Shown: in pieces, positions 14,760 to 23,931 of the stretch | Layout: each line of letters begins with the position of its first letter | Position numbering within the stretch: position 1 is the first letter of the stretch | From: Treponema sp. | GTDB taxonomy: Bacteria; Spirochaetota; Spirochaetia; Treponematales; Treponemataceae | DNA: 35,720 nucleotides | Direction of reading: 5' to 3' | NCBI GenBank assembly: GCA_016293645.1 | Contig: JAEDDW010000014.1 | Coordinates: 1 to 35,720, forward strand | Translations under genes and position numbers: made by a program | The notes under the pieces: generated by a model | The model's input: the letters and a program-made list of their open reading frames with translations, nothing else | Told to the model about the DNA's origin: nothing | The model's database searches: none

Positions 14760-17700
14760 TTACTGTTCCTTTGGCTGCATGCTGTCGTCTTCAGTTTTTT
14801 CTTCTGAAGCCGGAACTTCATTTTCCGCAGTTGCTTCAACGTCACCTGCGTTTTCTGTCTGTTCAGCTGGTGCTGGAGTTTCCGCAGGTTTCTCCACTAT
14901 TTTGAGGGACCCATCCGGATTGTGCTCGCGGCGAGGTGGACGTGGAGGTATGACAATACCTTCTTCTGGAGGAACATCTTCTTCAACAAAGTCTTCCTGA
15001 CTGTCAAATGTGATGTTTCCGTTGAGGGTATCCTCATCAAGACGAACCTGGAACACCTTTGTGACTCCGGATTCTTCCATTGTTACACCAAGCATTGTTG
15101 ATGCCCCCATTACAGTATTTCTGTTATGGGTGATGACAATGTACTGGCTGATGTTTCCAAAGGCACGCAAAGTGCTTACGAATGAGGAAACGTTTTTGTC
15201 GTCAAGGGCTGCATCAATCTCATCAAGGAGACAGAATGGTGAAGGACGTACCTGATATGTGGCAAAGAGAAGTGCGACAGCCGTCATTGTCTTTTCACCA
15301 CCGGAAAGCAATGAGATGTGGGAAAGTTTCTTTCCAGGCGGCTGTGCGTAGATGTCGATACCGGATGTGAGTACATTTGCCGGATCAACAAGTTTAAGTT
15401 CTGCCTTTCCTCCGTTCATGAGGCGGCGGAACATGTTGTGGAAATTCTTCCTGATCTTGTTGTATGTATCAAGGAACATCTCAGAAGACTTTGTCTTGAT
15501 TTCTTCGCTTACGCGCACAAGATTCTCAAGGGTCTTCTTTGTGTCGTTGTAGCTTGCCTGCTGGCGCTCGTAGCGTTCCTTCTCTTCAGCAAACTGCTCG
15601 ACGGCCATGAGGTTTACCTGTCCCAGATCCTGAATCTTCTGTTTTGTTTCAGCAAGTTTCTCACGGATGACCTGAACGGGAGTGGTGATCTTGTACATGC
15701 GTTCCTCAAATTCCATGAGGTCGCGTGAATAATTGTCCTGAAAGTTCTGCTTGACGTTCTGGATTTCCGTATCGTTCTGGGCAATGGAAACATTGAGTTT
15801 CTCATACTGGGATTGATACTTGTCGCGTTCTTCCTGCTTTTTCTTGAGTGTGTTCTGCTTTCCGGAAACCTTGCTGTTGCAGTCATCAATCTGTTTCTTG
15901 ATGCTTTCAACTTCGTCCATGATTCTGGAACCCTGCTTTTCAATGTCGGAAATCTGTTCTTCGATTTCGGAAAGCTGTTCCTCGACTTCGTCACGGCGCT
16001 TGTTTTCTTCGTAAAGCTCGTTCTCCTGTTCCTTGAGTGAAACTTCTTCCTGGGCAAGAGAACGTTTGAGTTGTGAAATCTGCTGCTCGCAGTTCTTTAT
16101 CTGCTGGATCATGGCGGCCTGGTTTACACGCAGGTCTTCCAGTGTCTTTCTGTATTCGTCTATGCGCTTGCCAAGTTCAACATTCTTTTTTGCAAGCTCT
16201 TCATTTTCAGTCTGGATGCTTTCAATCTGCTTGAGGTTGTCCTGAATCTCCCTGTCGATCGTACGCTTCTGGGTGATGATACCTTCAGGAGAAAGGAAGT
16301 CATCGATGAACTGTGGAGTTGTCTTTGTGTAGGATTCTACGCAAAGTGCAAGCTCATCAAACATTGTGACAAGATCCTGGAATGCGCTGACTGCATCAGT
16401 TCCCATCTTTGCCGAGTCTTTTTCAGAATGAGACGGAAGGGAAGCGAAATCCTTGAAAATGTTTGCACGTCCATTGGCGAAAATCTTTATCTTCTCAAGC
16501 TGAGTGTTGAGCTGGTCCTTTGCCTTTTTGTTTGCAGCTGCGGAATATCCCGCATCCTTCAGTTTTGCGTCAAGTTCGGTGACGATGTCTTCAGTAATGG
16601 CTGCCAGCTTCTTCTGAAGTTCCGTACGGGCGCTGTTGAGATTGAGGATCTTGCCGCCGTTTGTTCCGATTATCTTCTGGTTTTCCTCAATCTGCCCCTG
16701 TGACTGCTGGATGTTTGTTACAAAGCCTTCAATGTTCTTGTTGATGTCGGAAAGTTTTTTGTTAAGGTCATGAAGGTCTGCATTCTGGCTGTCGATTTCC
16801 TCATGATATTCGTCGATGCGCTGCTCGATGTTCTTTATGCGGTTTTCAATCTGTCCGATTTTTTCACGGCTCTGGCTCTGCTGAATGTGAAGCTGCTGTG
16901 CCAGTGCCTTCTTTCCGACTACGTCCTGCTGAAGTTTTATCGCTTCTGTAGTCTTCTGGTTTACCTGTTCCTGGAGGGACTTGATCTTGTCAGTGTTCTC
17001 GTGGAGTGTGTTGTAGATCTCCTCAATTTCCTTTTCTGCCGCAACACGTTTCTTGTCTGCCTCATCAAGGGCCTGCTGGTGATGGGTCTTGTCCAGGGTG
17101 AAATTCTTGAGCCTTAAAAGCTGTATGTCCAGTTCGTAATTGAACTTGTCTTCATTGTATTTGCGGTATTTCGCAGTTTTGTCCGACTGCGCCTTGAGTG
17201 TCTCGTAGCTTCGTTTTGTTTCTGCAAGTCCTATGTCGATCTGCGCAAGGTTTGCCTTTGTGCGTTCAAGTTCGCGTTCTGCTTCCTGGACTTCTGCCTT
17301 TGAACGGCTGATACCTGCTGCTTCTTCAAAAAGATAGCGGCGGTCTTCCGGTTTTGACGAAAGAACCTGGTCGATCTTTCCCTGTTCCATGACAGAGTAG
17401 GCGGCTTTTCCGACACCGGTATCCATAAACAGCTGTCGAACTTTTGTTGCGGTTACCTGTTCGCCGTTGATGAAGTACTCATTTTCTCCATTGCGGTATA
17501 TTCTTCTCTTGATTGCAATCTCAGTTTCCTTCATTGCAAGAAGGCCATTGTCGTTTGCTATTGTAAGGGTAACTTCTGCCATGGAAAGGGCAGGTCTGGA
17601 TTCCGTTCCGTTGAAGATGACATCAGCCATGCTTTCGGCACGGAGATTCTTTGACTTGTTTTCCGCCAATACCCATTTGATGGCATCAACGACATTACTT

Positions 17701-17810
17701 TTTCCACAGCCGTTTGGGCCAAGGAGCGCAGTAATTCCGTCTGCGAAATTTATATGTGTACGGTCTGCAAATGATTTGAAACCGAATATTTCAAGACTTT
17801 TTAAAAACAC
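14760..17810 (-). CDS. smc: Chromosome segregation SMC ATPase with atypical hinge and acidic tail
   Basis: 1016 aa, shorter than the usual ~1180. Head motifs are all present: Walker A GPNGCGKS (31-38), the Q-loop region, the signature LLSGGEK (834-840) and Walker B CLLDEIDAALDD (860-871). Coiled coils occupy about 170-440 and 525-780. Between them is only about 85 non-coiled residues (440-525) with no recognisable SMC hinge, so the dimerisation domain is reduced or different. A proline- and glutamate-rich tail (about 940-1016) follows the C-terminal head. Translation starts at GTG 17810 with AGGGG upstream. SMC dimers compact and segregate chromosomes with ScpA/ScpB, which are not in this window. 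Confidence 0.92.
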   Translation of the reverse strand: MFLKSLEIFGFKSFADRTHINFADGITALLGPNGCGKSNVVDAIKWVLAENKSKNLRAESMADVIFNGTESRPALSMAEVTLTIANDNGLLAMKETEIAIKRRIYRNGENEYFINGEQVTATKVRQLFMDTGVGKAAYSVMEQGKIDQVLSSKPEDRRYLFEEAAGISRSKAEVQEAERELERTKANLAQIDIGLAETKRSYETLKAQSDKTAKYRKYNEDKFNYELDIQLLRLKNFTLDKTHHQQALDEADKKRVAAEKEIEEIYNTLHENTDKIKSLQEQVNQKTTEAIKLQQDVVGKKALAQQLHIQQSQSREKIGQIENRIKNIEQRIDEYHEEIDSQNADLHDLNKKLSDINKNIEGFVTNIQQSQGQIEENQKIIGTNGGKILNLNSARTELQKKLAAITEDIVTELDAKLKDAGYSAAANKKAKDQLNTQLEKIKIFANGRANIFKDFASLPSHSEKDSAKMGTDAVSAFQDLVTMFDELALCVESYTKTTPQFIDDFLSPEGIITQKRTIDREIQDNLKQIESIQTENEELAKKNVELGKRIDEYRKTLEDLRVNQAAMIQQIKNCEQQISQLKRSLAQEEVSLKEQENELYEENKRRDEVEEQLSEIEEQISDIEKQGSRIMDEVESIKKQIDDCNSKVSGKQNTLKKKQEERDKYQSQYEKLNVSIAQNDTEIQNVKQNFQDNYSRDLMEFEERMYKITTPVQVIREKLAETKQKIQDLGQVNLMAVEQFAEEKERYERQQASYNDTKKTLENLVRVSEEIKTKSSEMFLDTYNKIRKNFHNMFRRLMNGGKAELKLVDPANVLTSGIDIYAQPPGKKLSHISLLSGGEKTMTAVALLFATYQVRPSPFCLLDEIDAALDDKNVSSFVSTLRAFGNISQYIVITHNRNTVMGASTMLGVTMEESGVTKVFQVRLDEDTLNGNITFDSQEDFVEEDVPPEEGIVIPPRPPRREHNPDGSLKIVEKPAETPAPAEQTENAGDVEATAENEVPASEEKTEDDSMQPKEQ

Positions 17811-17874
17811 GTGTTTCCCCTGATGGGCATCCCTAAAAAATCAAATCATAGAGATTCCATAATATAAGTAATCT

Positions 17875-17903
17875 ATTCTATCAAATATAGGAAAACTTAT
17901 CAA
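17875..17903 (-). promoter_or_regulatory. Promoter of the smc operon
   Basis: On the minus strand -35 TTGATA (17898-17903), 17-bp spacer, -10 TAGAAT (17875-17880), about 65 bp before the GTG start. Confidence 0.55.
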
Positions 17904-17918
17904 TTAAGCAAGTTCAGT

Positions 17919-19094
17919 TTATTCCGACATCAGGTCGTTGGGATCTACCAGTTCACCTTTGTAGAGCATTTTTGGATAGACCTTGATCTTGAGCTTTTTC
18001 TCAAGCTTTGCGTAGTTCTGCATTTCAAAAGCATCGCCGATCACACAGTTGATGCCGGATTTCCCTGCACGTGCGGTCCTTCCGCTTCTGTGGATGAAAA
18101 AATCATCTTTTTCAGGAAGATCCATCTGGACTACATGGGTGATTCCCGGAATATCCAGTCCTCTTGAAGTAAGATCTGTCGTAATGAGAACCTTGAGCTT
18201 TCCTGAGCGGAACCGGTCTATGGCGGTCTTTCTTTCCTTTTTGTCCGTCTTGCCGCTCAAAGAGGCGCACTCTATGTTCTTGTATTTGAGTTTTGACGTA
18301 ATGTTGTCAATCTGGTCGTTCCGGCTGGTAAATACAAGCAGTTTTTCCGGTTTTACGGCGTTGATGAAACTTCTGAGGGTGTCGATCTTGTCACGGCGTT
18401 CCGCGAATATTGCCCAATGGGTTATCCTTTTCCTTAAAACATCTTCCATAGGTAAAGTTATGAGTTCAATTCTGTCCTGTTCCGTCTCGCCCTCGTTAAG
18501 TCCGTTGCGTGCTTTCTGTAGTATGGTTCTTGTGTAGTCACTTACAGTGGCGGAATTTCCAACAAGCTGAACTTTTCCAGGCAGTCGTTCAAGAAGACCT
18601 TCCGTCTCATCCCTCAATTCCTTGCTCAAAAGTCTGTCTGCCTCGTCAAGGACAAGGGTTTCTATTGCATCTGCCTTAAGCTTTTTCAGGTGTATCAGCT
18701 CCAGAAGGCGCGATGGCCCACCTATGACTATCTCAGGCTTTTCCCTGAGCATGTCGATCTGGCGTGCAATCGGTGCTCCTCCGATCAAAAGTGCGCATTT
18801 TACGGTGCTGACCGCCTGCACCTGGTTTTTTATCTGGGCCGCAAGTTCATAAGTCGGTGAAACTACCATGAGCCTTACGTTTTTATGCGGATTTTCCGTT
18901 GCCATGAGGCGTGTCAAAAGGGGGAGAAGGTATGCAAAGGTTTTTCCCGTCCCAGTTTCGCTTTGGAACATTATGTTTCGTCCTTCAGCAACGAGAGGCA
19001 TTGCTTTTGCCTGGACTGCTGTTGGTTCAGTTATTGAAAGTTCGTTCAATCTGTCTATAAGGTTCTGGTTGATGTTGAAGTCTGAGAAATTCAT
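17919..19094 (-). CDS. DEAD-box RNA helicase
   Basis: 391 aa, ATP-dependent RNA helicase of superfamily 2, cytoplasmic. Motif I SETGTGKT is at 45-52, motif Ia PTYELAAQI at 80-88, the DEAD box within LDEADR at 149-154, motif III SAT at 181-183, and the C-terminal domain has TSRGLDIPGI and HRSGRTARAG. It has only a short tail beyond the core, so the substrate cannot be guessed. The open frame extends to 19436, but the ATG at 19094 begins MNFSDFNINQNLIDRL, the usual DEAD-box opening, and a TATACT box lies 6 nt upstream; the longer frame overlaps the divergent glycosyltransferase gene. Confidence 0.9.
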   Translation of the reverse strand: MNFSDFNINQNLIDRLNELSITEPTAVQAKAMPLVAEGRNIMFQSETGTGKTFAYLLPLLTRLMATENPHKNVRLMVVSPTYELAAQIKNQVQAVSTVKCALLIGGAPIARQIDMLREKPEIVIGGPSRLLELIHLKKLKADAIETLVLDEADRLLSKELRDETEGLLERLPGKVQLVGNSATVSDYTRTILQKARNGLNEGETEQDRIELITLPMEDVLRKRITHWAIFAERRDKIDTLRSFINAVKPEKLLVFTSRNDQIDNITSKLKYKNIECASLSGKTDKKERKTAIDRFRSGKLKVLITTDLTSRGLDIPGITHVVQMDLPEKDDFFIHRSGRTARAGKSGINCVIGDAFEMQNYAKLEKKLKIKVYPKMLYKGELVDPNDLMSE

Positions 19095-19100
19095 GGGTCT

Positions 19101-19106
19101 AGTATA
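19101..19106 (-). promoter_or_regulatory. -10 box of the DEAD-box gene, leaderless
   Basis: Minus-strand TATACT ends 6 nt before the ATG at 19094, with a weak -35 (CTTACA or TTACAA) 17-18 bp further up. No Shine-Dalgarno is present. An inverted repeat CCGACA / TGTCGG lies just upstream between this promoter and the divergent one. Confidence 0.5.
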
Positions 19107-19184
19107 GAAATTATTCCGACAAATTGTAAGTGCCTGTCGGTACAAAAAAAGAAACCCTGGATTTTTCGGTTTTGCCTGCAAAAA

Positions 19185-19213
19185 TTGAATTTCTGTCCCA
19201 TTGGCAGTATAAT
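19185..19213 (+). promoter_or_regulatory. Promoter of the glycosyltransferase gene, leaderless
   Basis: -35 TTGAAT (19185-19190), 17-bp spacer, -10 TATAAT (19208-19213), then 7 nt to ATG 19221. No Shine-Dalgarno. Confidence 0.65.
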
Positions 19214-19220
19214 CTGAATC

Positions 19221-20348
19221 ATGAAAATTGGAGTTGATACCTTTGGCCTTGAACATGGAAATTCCGGCCTTGGTTCCTATCTTTTGTCTCTTTTGAAATG
19301 TCTTCCGGAAACTGACGGTGCCGACATAGAACTTTTTGGTCCTGAAACTGACCGCTATACCTATTCCTCCAACAGGAGTTTTGCTTACAAAGGTCTTGAT
19401 GTAAAGGATAATTATGCAGCTGAATATGCATGGCATAAAAGAAAGGCTGACAAATTCTGCAGGCGGAACGGTTATGACATCGTTTTTTACACTGAAGGCT
19501 CCAGGCTTGTTCCGGCAAACTCTAAAGTCTCATCTATTGCCGTCATCAATTCCATACTGAGCAACGTTCTCGAGGAAATGAGTTTTTGGGGAAGGAAACA
19601 TATCATCAAGGCTTTGTCCTCAATGGACTGCATAATAGCATCAAGCATGTTTGTAAAAAAGGATATTGCAAGATGTGGTGTGAAATGTGGAAGGATTGAA
19701 ATTGTCCATAACGGAATCGACCACAGCCTTTTCTATCCTGAATCTTCCGTTGAGAGCTCTGATTTTGTTGATATAAAACCCTTTGCGATCAAAAAGCCTT
19801 ACATCATATATGGAAGCAGAATACAAGGCCCTGAAAAAAAGCATATCGAACTCATAAAAGCCTATACACTTTTTAAGGAAAAGACAGGACTGCCACACAG
19901 GCTGGTGCTTGCCGGCGGTGGAGGAGATTACTGTGATGAGGTCCAGAAAGCTGCCTTCAACTCAAGTGCCGCAAGTGACATTTTCATGACGGGATTTTTT
20001 CCGCGCTCCGGTTTTCCTGAACTTTACAAAAATGCTGAAATCTGTGTTTTCCCTTCTGTAAATGAAGGGGTCGGTCTGCCGGTTCTTGAGGCCATGGCAT
20101 CCGGTATTCCTGTAGCCTGTGCCAAAGCAGGTGCCTTGCCGGAAATCGCAGGTGAAAATGTTCTTTATTTTGACAGCGATGATGTTGAGGATATTGCCAG
20201 ATGCATAGAACAGATTGTTTCTGATGAAAAGCTGAGGACAAAACTCGTGGAATCGGGCCTGGAGTGGGCCAAGCGCTTTTCATGGGAAAAAACAGCCGGC
20301 GAAACGGTGGCCATAATCAAGGATGTTCTGAAATCCAGGAAAAAATAG
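19221..20348 (+). CDS. GT-B glycosyltransferase, family 4-like
   Basis: 375 aa. It should transfer a sugar from a nucleotide-sugar donor, retaining configuration. The N-terminal domain opens MKIGVDTFGLEHGNSGLGSYL with the glycine-rich acceptor loop. IEIVHNGIDHSLFYP marks the domain linker, and the E-x7-E motif EGVGLPVLE at residues 282-290 binds the donor nucleotide-sugar. No membrane segment is visible. It stands alone between a divergent helicase and a convergent clpX, so the glycan it builds is unknown; envelope glycolipid, polysaccharide or flagellin sugar are all possible. Confidence 0.88.
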   Translation: MKIGVDTFGLEHGNSGLGSYLLSLLKCLPETDGADIELFGPETDRYTYSSNRSFAYKGLDVKDNYAAEYAWHKRKADKFCRRNGYDIVFYTEGSRLVPANSKVSSIAVINSILSNVLEEMSFWGRKHIIKALSSMDCIIASSMFVKKDIARCGVKCGRIEIVHNGIDHSLFYPESSVESSDFVDIKPFAIKKPYIIYGSRIQGPEKKHIELIKAYTLFKEKTGLPHRLVLAGGGGDYCDEVQKAAFNSSAASDIFMTGFFPRSGFPELYKNAEICVFPSVNEGVGLPVLEAMASGIPVACAKAGALPEIAGENVLYFDSDDVEDIARCIEQIVSDEKLRTKLVESGLEWAKRFSWEKTAGETVAIIKDVLKSRKK

Positions 20349-20360
20349 ATTCTTCTTTTG

Positions 20361-20405
20361 AAAAATAGAAAAGGGTTGTCTTGATCAGACAACCCTTGCT
20401 TTTTA
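20361..20405. terminator. Bidirectional intrinsic terminator
   Basis: Perfect 10-bp stem AAGGGTTGTC / GACAACCCTT (20371-20380, 20388-20397) with a 7-nt loop, T-rich on the plus side (GCTTTTTAT) and A-rich on the other side. It serves both the glycosyltransferase gene and the convergent clpX. Confidence 0.85.
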
Positions 20406-21665
20406 TGCGTATTTCTGCTCGATGAGCAGGGATTCTGCCGAAGGTATCCTCTTCTGTTCAACAATTTCCCTTGTGATGACAAGTTTTTTCTTTCCCTTTA
20501 CGCTTGGAACCTCGTACATAAGGTCAAGAAGAATATGTTCAACAATAGCTCTGAGCCCGCGGGCACCAGTTTTGCTCTTGATCGCAACTTCCGCAATCTG
20601 ATCAACTGCTTCATCGTCAAAGCTCAATTCAACATCGTCAATGGCAAAGCTTACCTGGAACTGCTTGGTGATGGCGTTCTTTGGCTCTATGAGGATCTTC
20701 TTGAGATCATCCTTGTTGAGTTCCTTGAGGGCTGTCGTCATAGGGAGACGGCCAATAAGTTCAGGTATGAGACCGAACTTTACAAGGTCATCGGAAGTTA
20801 CCTGGCTCAAAAGCTCCATGCGCTCTTCACTTGAACGGTGTGTTCCTTCAGCTCCAAAACCGATGGATGCCGTTGAAAGACGCTGTTCGATGATCTTGTC
20901 GAGGCCTACGAAAGCTCCGCCACAGATGAAAAGAATGTTTGTGGTGTCGATTTCAAGCATTTCCTGGTTTGGATGCTTTCTTCCGCCCTGAGGAGGAACA
21001 GAAGCCTTTGTTCCTTCAAGAATCTTGAGAAGGGCCTGCTGAACTCCTTCACCTGATACGTCACGTGTAATCGAAGTATTTTCACTCTTGCGGCCTATCT
21101 TGTCGATTTCATCGATGAAGATGATTCCGCGTTCAGCGGCTGCGATGTCTCCATCGGCGGCGTTGATGAGCTTGAGAAGAACGTTTTCTACGTCTTCACC
21201 AACATAACCTGCTTCAGTAAGGGTTGTGGCATCTGCAATTGCAAACGGAACATTGAGTTTCTGAGCAAGTGTACGGGCAAGGAGAGTTTTTCCGCTTCCT
21301 GTAGGACCAAGGAGAAGGATGTTTGACTTTTCAATCTTGATTCCGTCTTCAATCTGTTTTGCCCTTGGAATCGAAAGCTGTTTGTAGTGGTTGTATACAG
21401 CTACTGAAAGAACTTTCTTGGCATAGTCCTGACCAATAACGTACTGATCAAGATATTCCTTGAATTCCTTTGGAGTAGGGATTGTTTCCATATCTATCGG
21501 AGCCAGATTATGGGCTTCATCGTTGAGAATTGTCTGGCATGTCGTTATGCAGTGCTCACAGATACAAATCTGGTCGTCCGGTGAACGTACAACGCGTCTG
21601 TTATCGCTTGCCGGATGTCCGCAGAAAGCACATACTGGCTGGCTGGATCTACCGAGTCTGGCCAT
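20403..21665 (-). CDS. clpX: ATP-dependent protease ATPase subunit ClpX
   Basis: 420-aa AAA+ unfoldase that recognises tagged substrates and feeds them to ClpP. The N-terminal zinc-binding domain has Cys12, Cys15, Cys36 and Cys39. Walker A GPTGSGKT is at 120-127, Walker B IIFIDEIDKIG follows near 185, and an IGF loop (SIGFGAE) for docking on ClpP is present. The ATG at 21665 overlaps the clpP stop by one base (TGATG) with AAGGAG upstream; the GTG one codon earlier is less likely. It forms the usual clpP-clpX operon. Confidence 0.98.
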   Translation of the reverse strand: MARLGRSSQPVCAFCGHPASDNRRVVRSPDDQICICEHCITTCQTILNDEAHNLAPIDMETIPTPKEFKEYLDQYVIGQDYAKKVLSVAVYNHYKQLSIPRAKQIEDGIKIEKSNILLLGPTGSGKTLLARTLAQKLNVPFAIADATTLTEAGYVGEDVENVLLKLINAADGDIAAAERGIIFIDEIDKIGRKSENTSITRDVSGEGVQQALLKILEGTKASVPPQGGRKHPNQEMLEIDTTNILFICGGAFVGLDKIIEQRLSTASIGFGAEGTHRSSEERMELLSQVTSDDLVKFGLIPELIGRLPMTTALKELNKDDLKKILIEPKNAITKQFQVSFAIDDVELSFDDEAVDQIAEVAIKSKTGARGLRAIVEHILLDLMYEVPSVKGKKKLVITREIVEQKRIPSAESLLIEQKYA

Positions 21666-22276
21666 CACTTAACTCCTTTTTTGGCACTATTCATGATGTG
21701 GTCGATAATGCCGTAGTTCTTGGCATCTTCCGCAGGCATATAGAAGTCGCGTTCCATGTCGGCGGCGATCTCCTCTTCTTTCTTACCTGTCTGCTGAGAA
21801 AGATATTTTATGCTTAATTTCTTTAAGCGTCCGATTTCCTTTGCCTGGATCGCAATGTCGCTTTCCTGTCCCTGAGTTCCACCCCAAGGCTGGTGAATCA
21901 TGACTCGGCTTGAAGGGAGGGCATAGCGCTTTCCCTTTGTTCCGCCTGCAAGAATAATGGCACCCATGCTTGCTGCCTGACCCATACAGATTGTCTGGAT
22001 GTCACAGCGTACATACTGCATCGTGTCGTAAATTGCAAGTCCGGCAGTGACTGAACCGCCCGGGCTGTTGATATACATGCTGATGTCTTTTTCAGGATTT
22101 TCACTTTCAAGATATAGAATCTGTGCAACAATAAGATCTGCTGTCTCGTCCCGGATTTCTCCGTCTACAAAGATAATTCTGTCTTTCAAAAGACGTGAAT
22201 AAAGGTCATAAGCTCTTTCACCGTTTCCGCTTCTTTCAATAACTGTTGGCACCAGTGAATTCATAAATTCGTTCAT
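21665..22276 (-). CDS. clpP: ATP-dependent Clp protease proteolytic subunit ClpP
   Basis: 203-aa serine peptidase that assembles as two heptameric rings. The catalytic triad is Ser103 (QAASMGA), His128 (MIHQPWGG) and Asp177 (ERDFYM). The length is normal. The N-terminal ATG at 22276 has AAGGA upstream; ATG at codon 5 is an alternative. It precedes clpX and follows tig, the common bacterial order, though a terminator separates it from tig. Confidence 0.98.
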   Translation of the reverse strand: MNEFMNSLVPTVIERSGNGERAYDLYSRLLKDRIIFVDGEIRDETADLIVAQILYLESENPEKDISMYINSPGGSVTAGLAIYDTMQYVRCDIQTICMGQAASMGAIILAGGTKGKRYALPSSRVMIHQPWGGTQGQESDIAIQAKEIGRLKKLSIKYLSQQTGKKEEEIAADMERDFYMPAEDAKNYGIIDHIMNSAKKGVK

Positions 22277-22310
22277 TAATTTTTTCCTTTTTGTTTATGT
22301 TACTAATATA

Positions 22311-22338
22311 AATATAAGCAAAATTGCGGAATTTGCAA
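22311..22338 (-). promoter_or_regulatory. Candidate promoter of clpPX
   Basis: On the minus strand -35 TTGCAA (22333-22338), 16-bp spacer, -10 TATATT (22311-22316), about 35 bp before the ATG. Confidence 0.45.
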
Positions 22339-22396
22339 TAAAAGCCGGCAAAAATGACTAAAATAATGGTTTTTTCTGATTTTTGAAAAACCAAGA

Positions 22397-22456
22397 TAAA
22401 AAAAACCAACCACAAAGATGAAATCACATGAATATGCGGATTCTGTCCCTGTGGTT
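22397..22456 (-). terminator. Terminator after tig
   Basis: On the minus strand AACCACA and TGTGGTT pair across a long loop (stem ends at 22408-22414 and 22450-22456), and the downstream side reads GGTTTTTTTT. The long loop makes it less certain than the other terminators here. Confidence 0.6.
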
Positions 22457-22475
22457 GCTGTCATGGAAAGAAAAA

Positions 22476-23843
22476 TTAGTTGTTCTTGAACAAGTCAGCG
22501 AATTCTACTTTGTCACCCTTTGAAACCTTTACCTGCTTGTAAAGTTCATCAAAAAGCTTTCTTTCCTTGAGTTCGTCGATGATGTATTCCTTTGCACGTG
22601 GCTCGTCATAGTACTTCTTGATTTCTTCGATCGAAGTACCAGATTCCTCAGCCATAGTTGCATATTCTGCTTCAACTTCTTCCGGTGTTACAGAGATGTT
22701 CTTTTCACGGATAAGTGCGTCAACGATGAGGCGGGACTTGAGCATCTTTTCAGCATTTCCTGTCATCTGTTCAAGCATAGTATCCTTTGACTGACCGCTT
22801 GCTGCAATCATCTTCTCAAGCTGTTCTGGAGTTGTGCGGAACTGCTGTGCCATCATCTGCCAGCGGTTTTCCTTTTCTGCGGCAACCATAGAAGCTGGGA
22901 GAACGATAGGATTCTTTTCAACAAGCTGCTCGAGGAGTGACTGAGACTTTACTTCAGCAATCTTTCTCTTGAGGTTTGCCTGAAGTCCCCTGGTGATGTC
23001 TTTCTTGAGGTCATCAAGTGTCTTGTACTTTTCGCTTACGTCCTGAGCAAGATCGTCATCGAGGGCAGGGAGATCGCGAACCTTGACAGCCTTGACTGTC
23101 ACGCTGATCTTCTTTGTCTTTCCGGCGAGTTCTTCGTTTGAATCATCCTTTGCGTATGTCTTTGTGATTTCCTTTGTCTCGTCTTTCTTCATGCCAATGA
23201 TGTCGTCATCGATCTTGTAGATGTTTTCTCCAGTTCCAACTGTGAATACGAAACCTTCACGCTTTGAACCATCCACTACTGAACCGTCGTCGCCAAGTTC
23301 GCTGTAATCGATTGTTACGATGTTGTCCTTTTCAACTGGATCTCCATCCTTCTTGTCAACAACCATTGCATTGCGTTCCTGGATTGCCTTGAGCTCTTCG
23401 TTGAGTTCCTTTTCACCAACTTCGCACTGTGGTTCCTTGACCTCGATCTTTGAGAAATCCTTGACTTCTACAGTTGGGAAGATATCGTATACAACTGTGT
23501 ATACAAGGTCTTTTTCCATGCTGAACTCAGGGATTTTGTCGTTTTCAAGACGTGGCTGTGAATATGGAAGAGGGCGGATATCCTTTGCATCTTCTTCAGC
23601 AAAAATCTGGTTCAATGATTCGTCGATAAGGTCTCCGAGAACTTCTGCCTTGAGGGATTCTCCGTACTTCTGCTCGAGAACCTTTGGTGGAACGTGTCCC
23701 TTGCGGAAACCAGGGAGCTGAACATTCTTTGCATACTTTGCGATGTTCTTGTTGTAGCCGGCAACTACTTCTTCTTTTGAGATTGTTGCAGTAAGTTTAA
23801 CTGCTGAATTGTCGAGTTTTGTAACTTCCTTTGTAACTTTCAC
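22476..23843 (-). CDS. tig: Trigger factor
   Basis: 455-aa ribosome-associated chaperone with peptidyl-prolyl isomerase activity that meets nascent chains at the exit tunnel. The ribosome-binding signature is GFRKGHVPPKVLEQKYG, the FKBP-like domain is around KDNIVTIDYSELGDDGSVVDG, and a helical C-terminal substrate cradle completes it. Translation starts at GTG 23843 with AGGAG 6 nt upstream. It lies just downstream of a tRNA-Gly terminator; I see no clear sigma-70 promoter in the gap. Confidence 0.96.
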   Translation of the reverse strand: MKVTKEVTKLDNSAVKLTATISKEEVVAGYNKNIAKYAKNVQLPGFRKGHVPPKVLEQKYGESLKAEVLGDLIDESLNQIFAEEDAKDIRPLPYSQPRLENDKIPEFSMEKDLVYTVVYDIFPTVEVKDFSKIEVKEPQCEVGEKELNEELKAIQERNAMVVDKKDGDPVEKDNIVTIDYSELGDDGSVVDGSKREGFVFTVGTGENIYKIDDDIIGMKKDETKEITKTYAKDDSNEELAGKTKKISVTVKAVKVRDLPALDDDLAQDVSEKYKTLDDLKKDITRGLQANLKRKIAEVKSQSLLEQLVEKNPIVLPASMVAAEKENRWQMMAQQFRTTPEQLEKMIAASGQSKDTMLEQMTGNAEKMLKSRLIVDALIREKNISVTPEEVEAEYATMAEESGTSIEEIKKYYDEPRAKEYIIDELKERKLFDELYKQVKVSKGDKVEFADLFKNN

Positions 23844-23868
23844 GGGAAACTCCTGAATAAAATTATTT

Positions 23869-23883
23869 GGCAGCCAGACTGCC
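23869..23883 (-). other. Small hairpin in the tig leader
   Basis: GGCAG / CTGCC with a 5-nt loop, between the tRNA-Gly terminator and the tig ribosome site. Possible mRNA 5' structure or processing site. Confidence 0.35.
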
Positions 23884-23889
23884 TTTGCT

Positions 23890-23922
23890 AAAAAAAAAAG
23901 CGATTTGAAAACTCAAATCGCT
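23890..23922 (-). terminator. Terminator of the tRNA-Leu-Gly-Gly operon
   Basis: On the minus strand GCGATTTGA / TCAAATCGC form a strong stem followed by about ten T. Confidence 0.9.
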
Positions 23923-23931
23923 TCGTCGTCG

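Noticed and set aside
19095..19436. Longer DEAD-box protein starting at 19436
   Set aside because: The extension overlaps the divergent glycosyltransferase gene and both promoters; the ATG at 19094 gives the standard N-terminus.
20165..20482. Minus-strand frame spanning the glycosyltransferase end, the terminator and the clpX end
   Set aside because: It crosses a strong bidirectional terminator and is antisense or out of frame to real genes on both sides.
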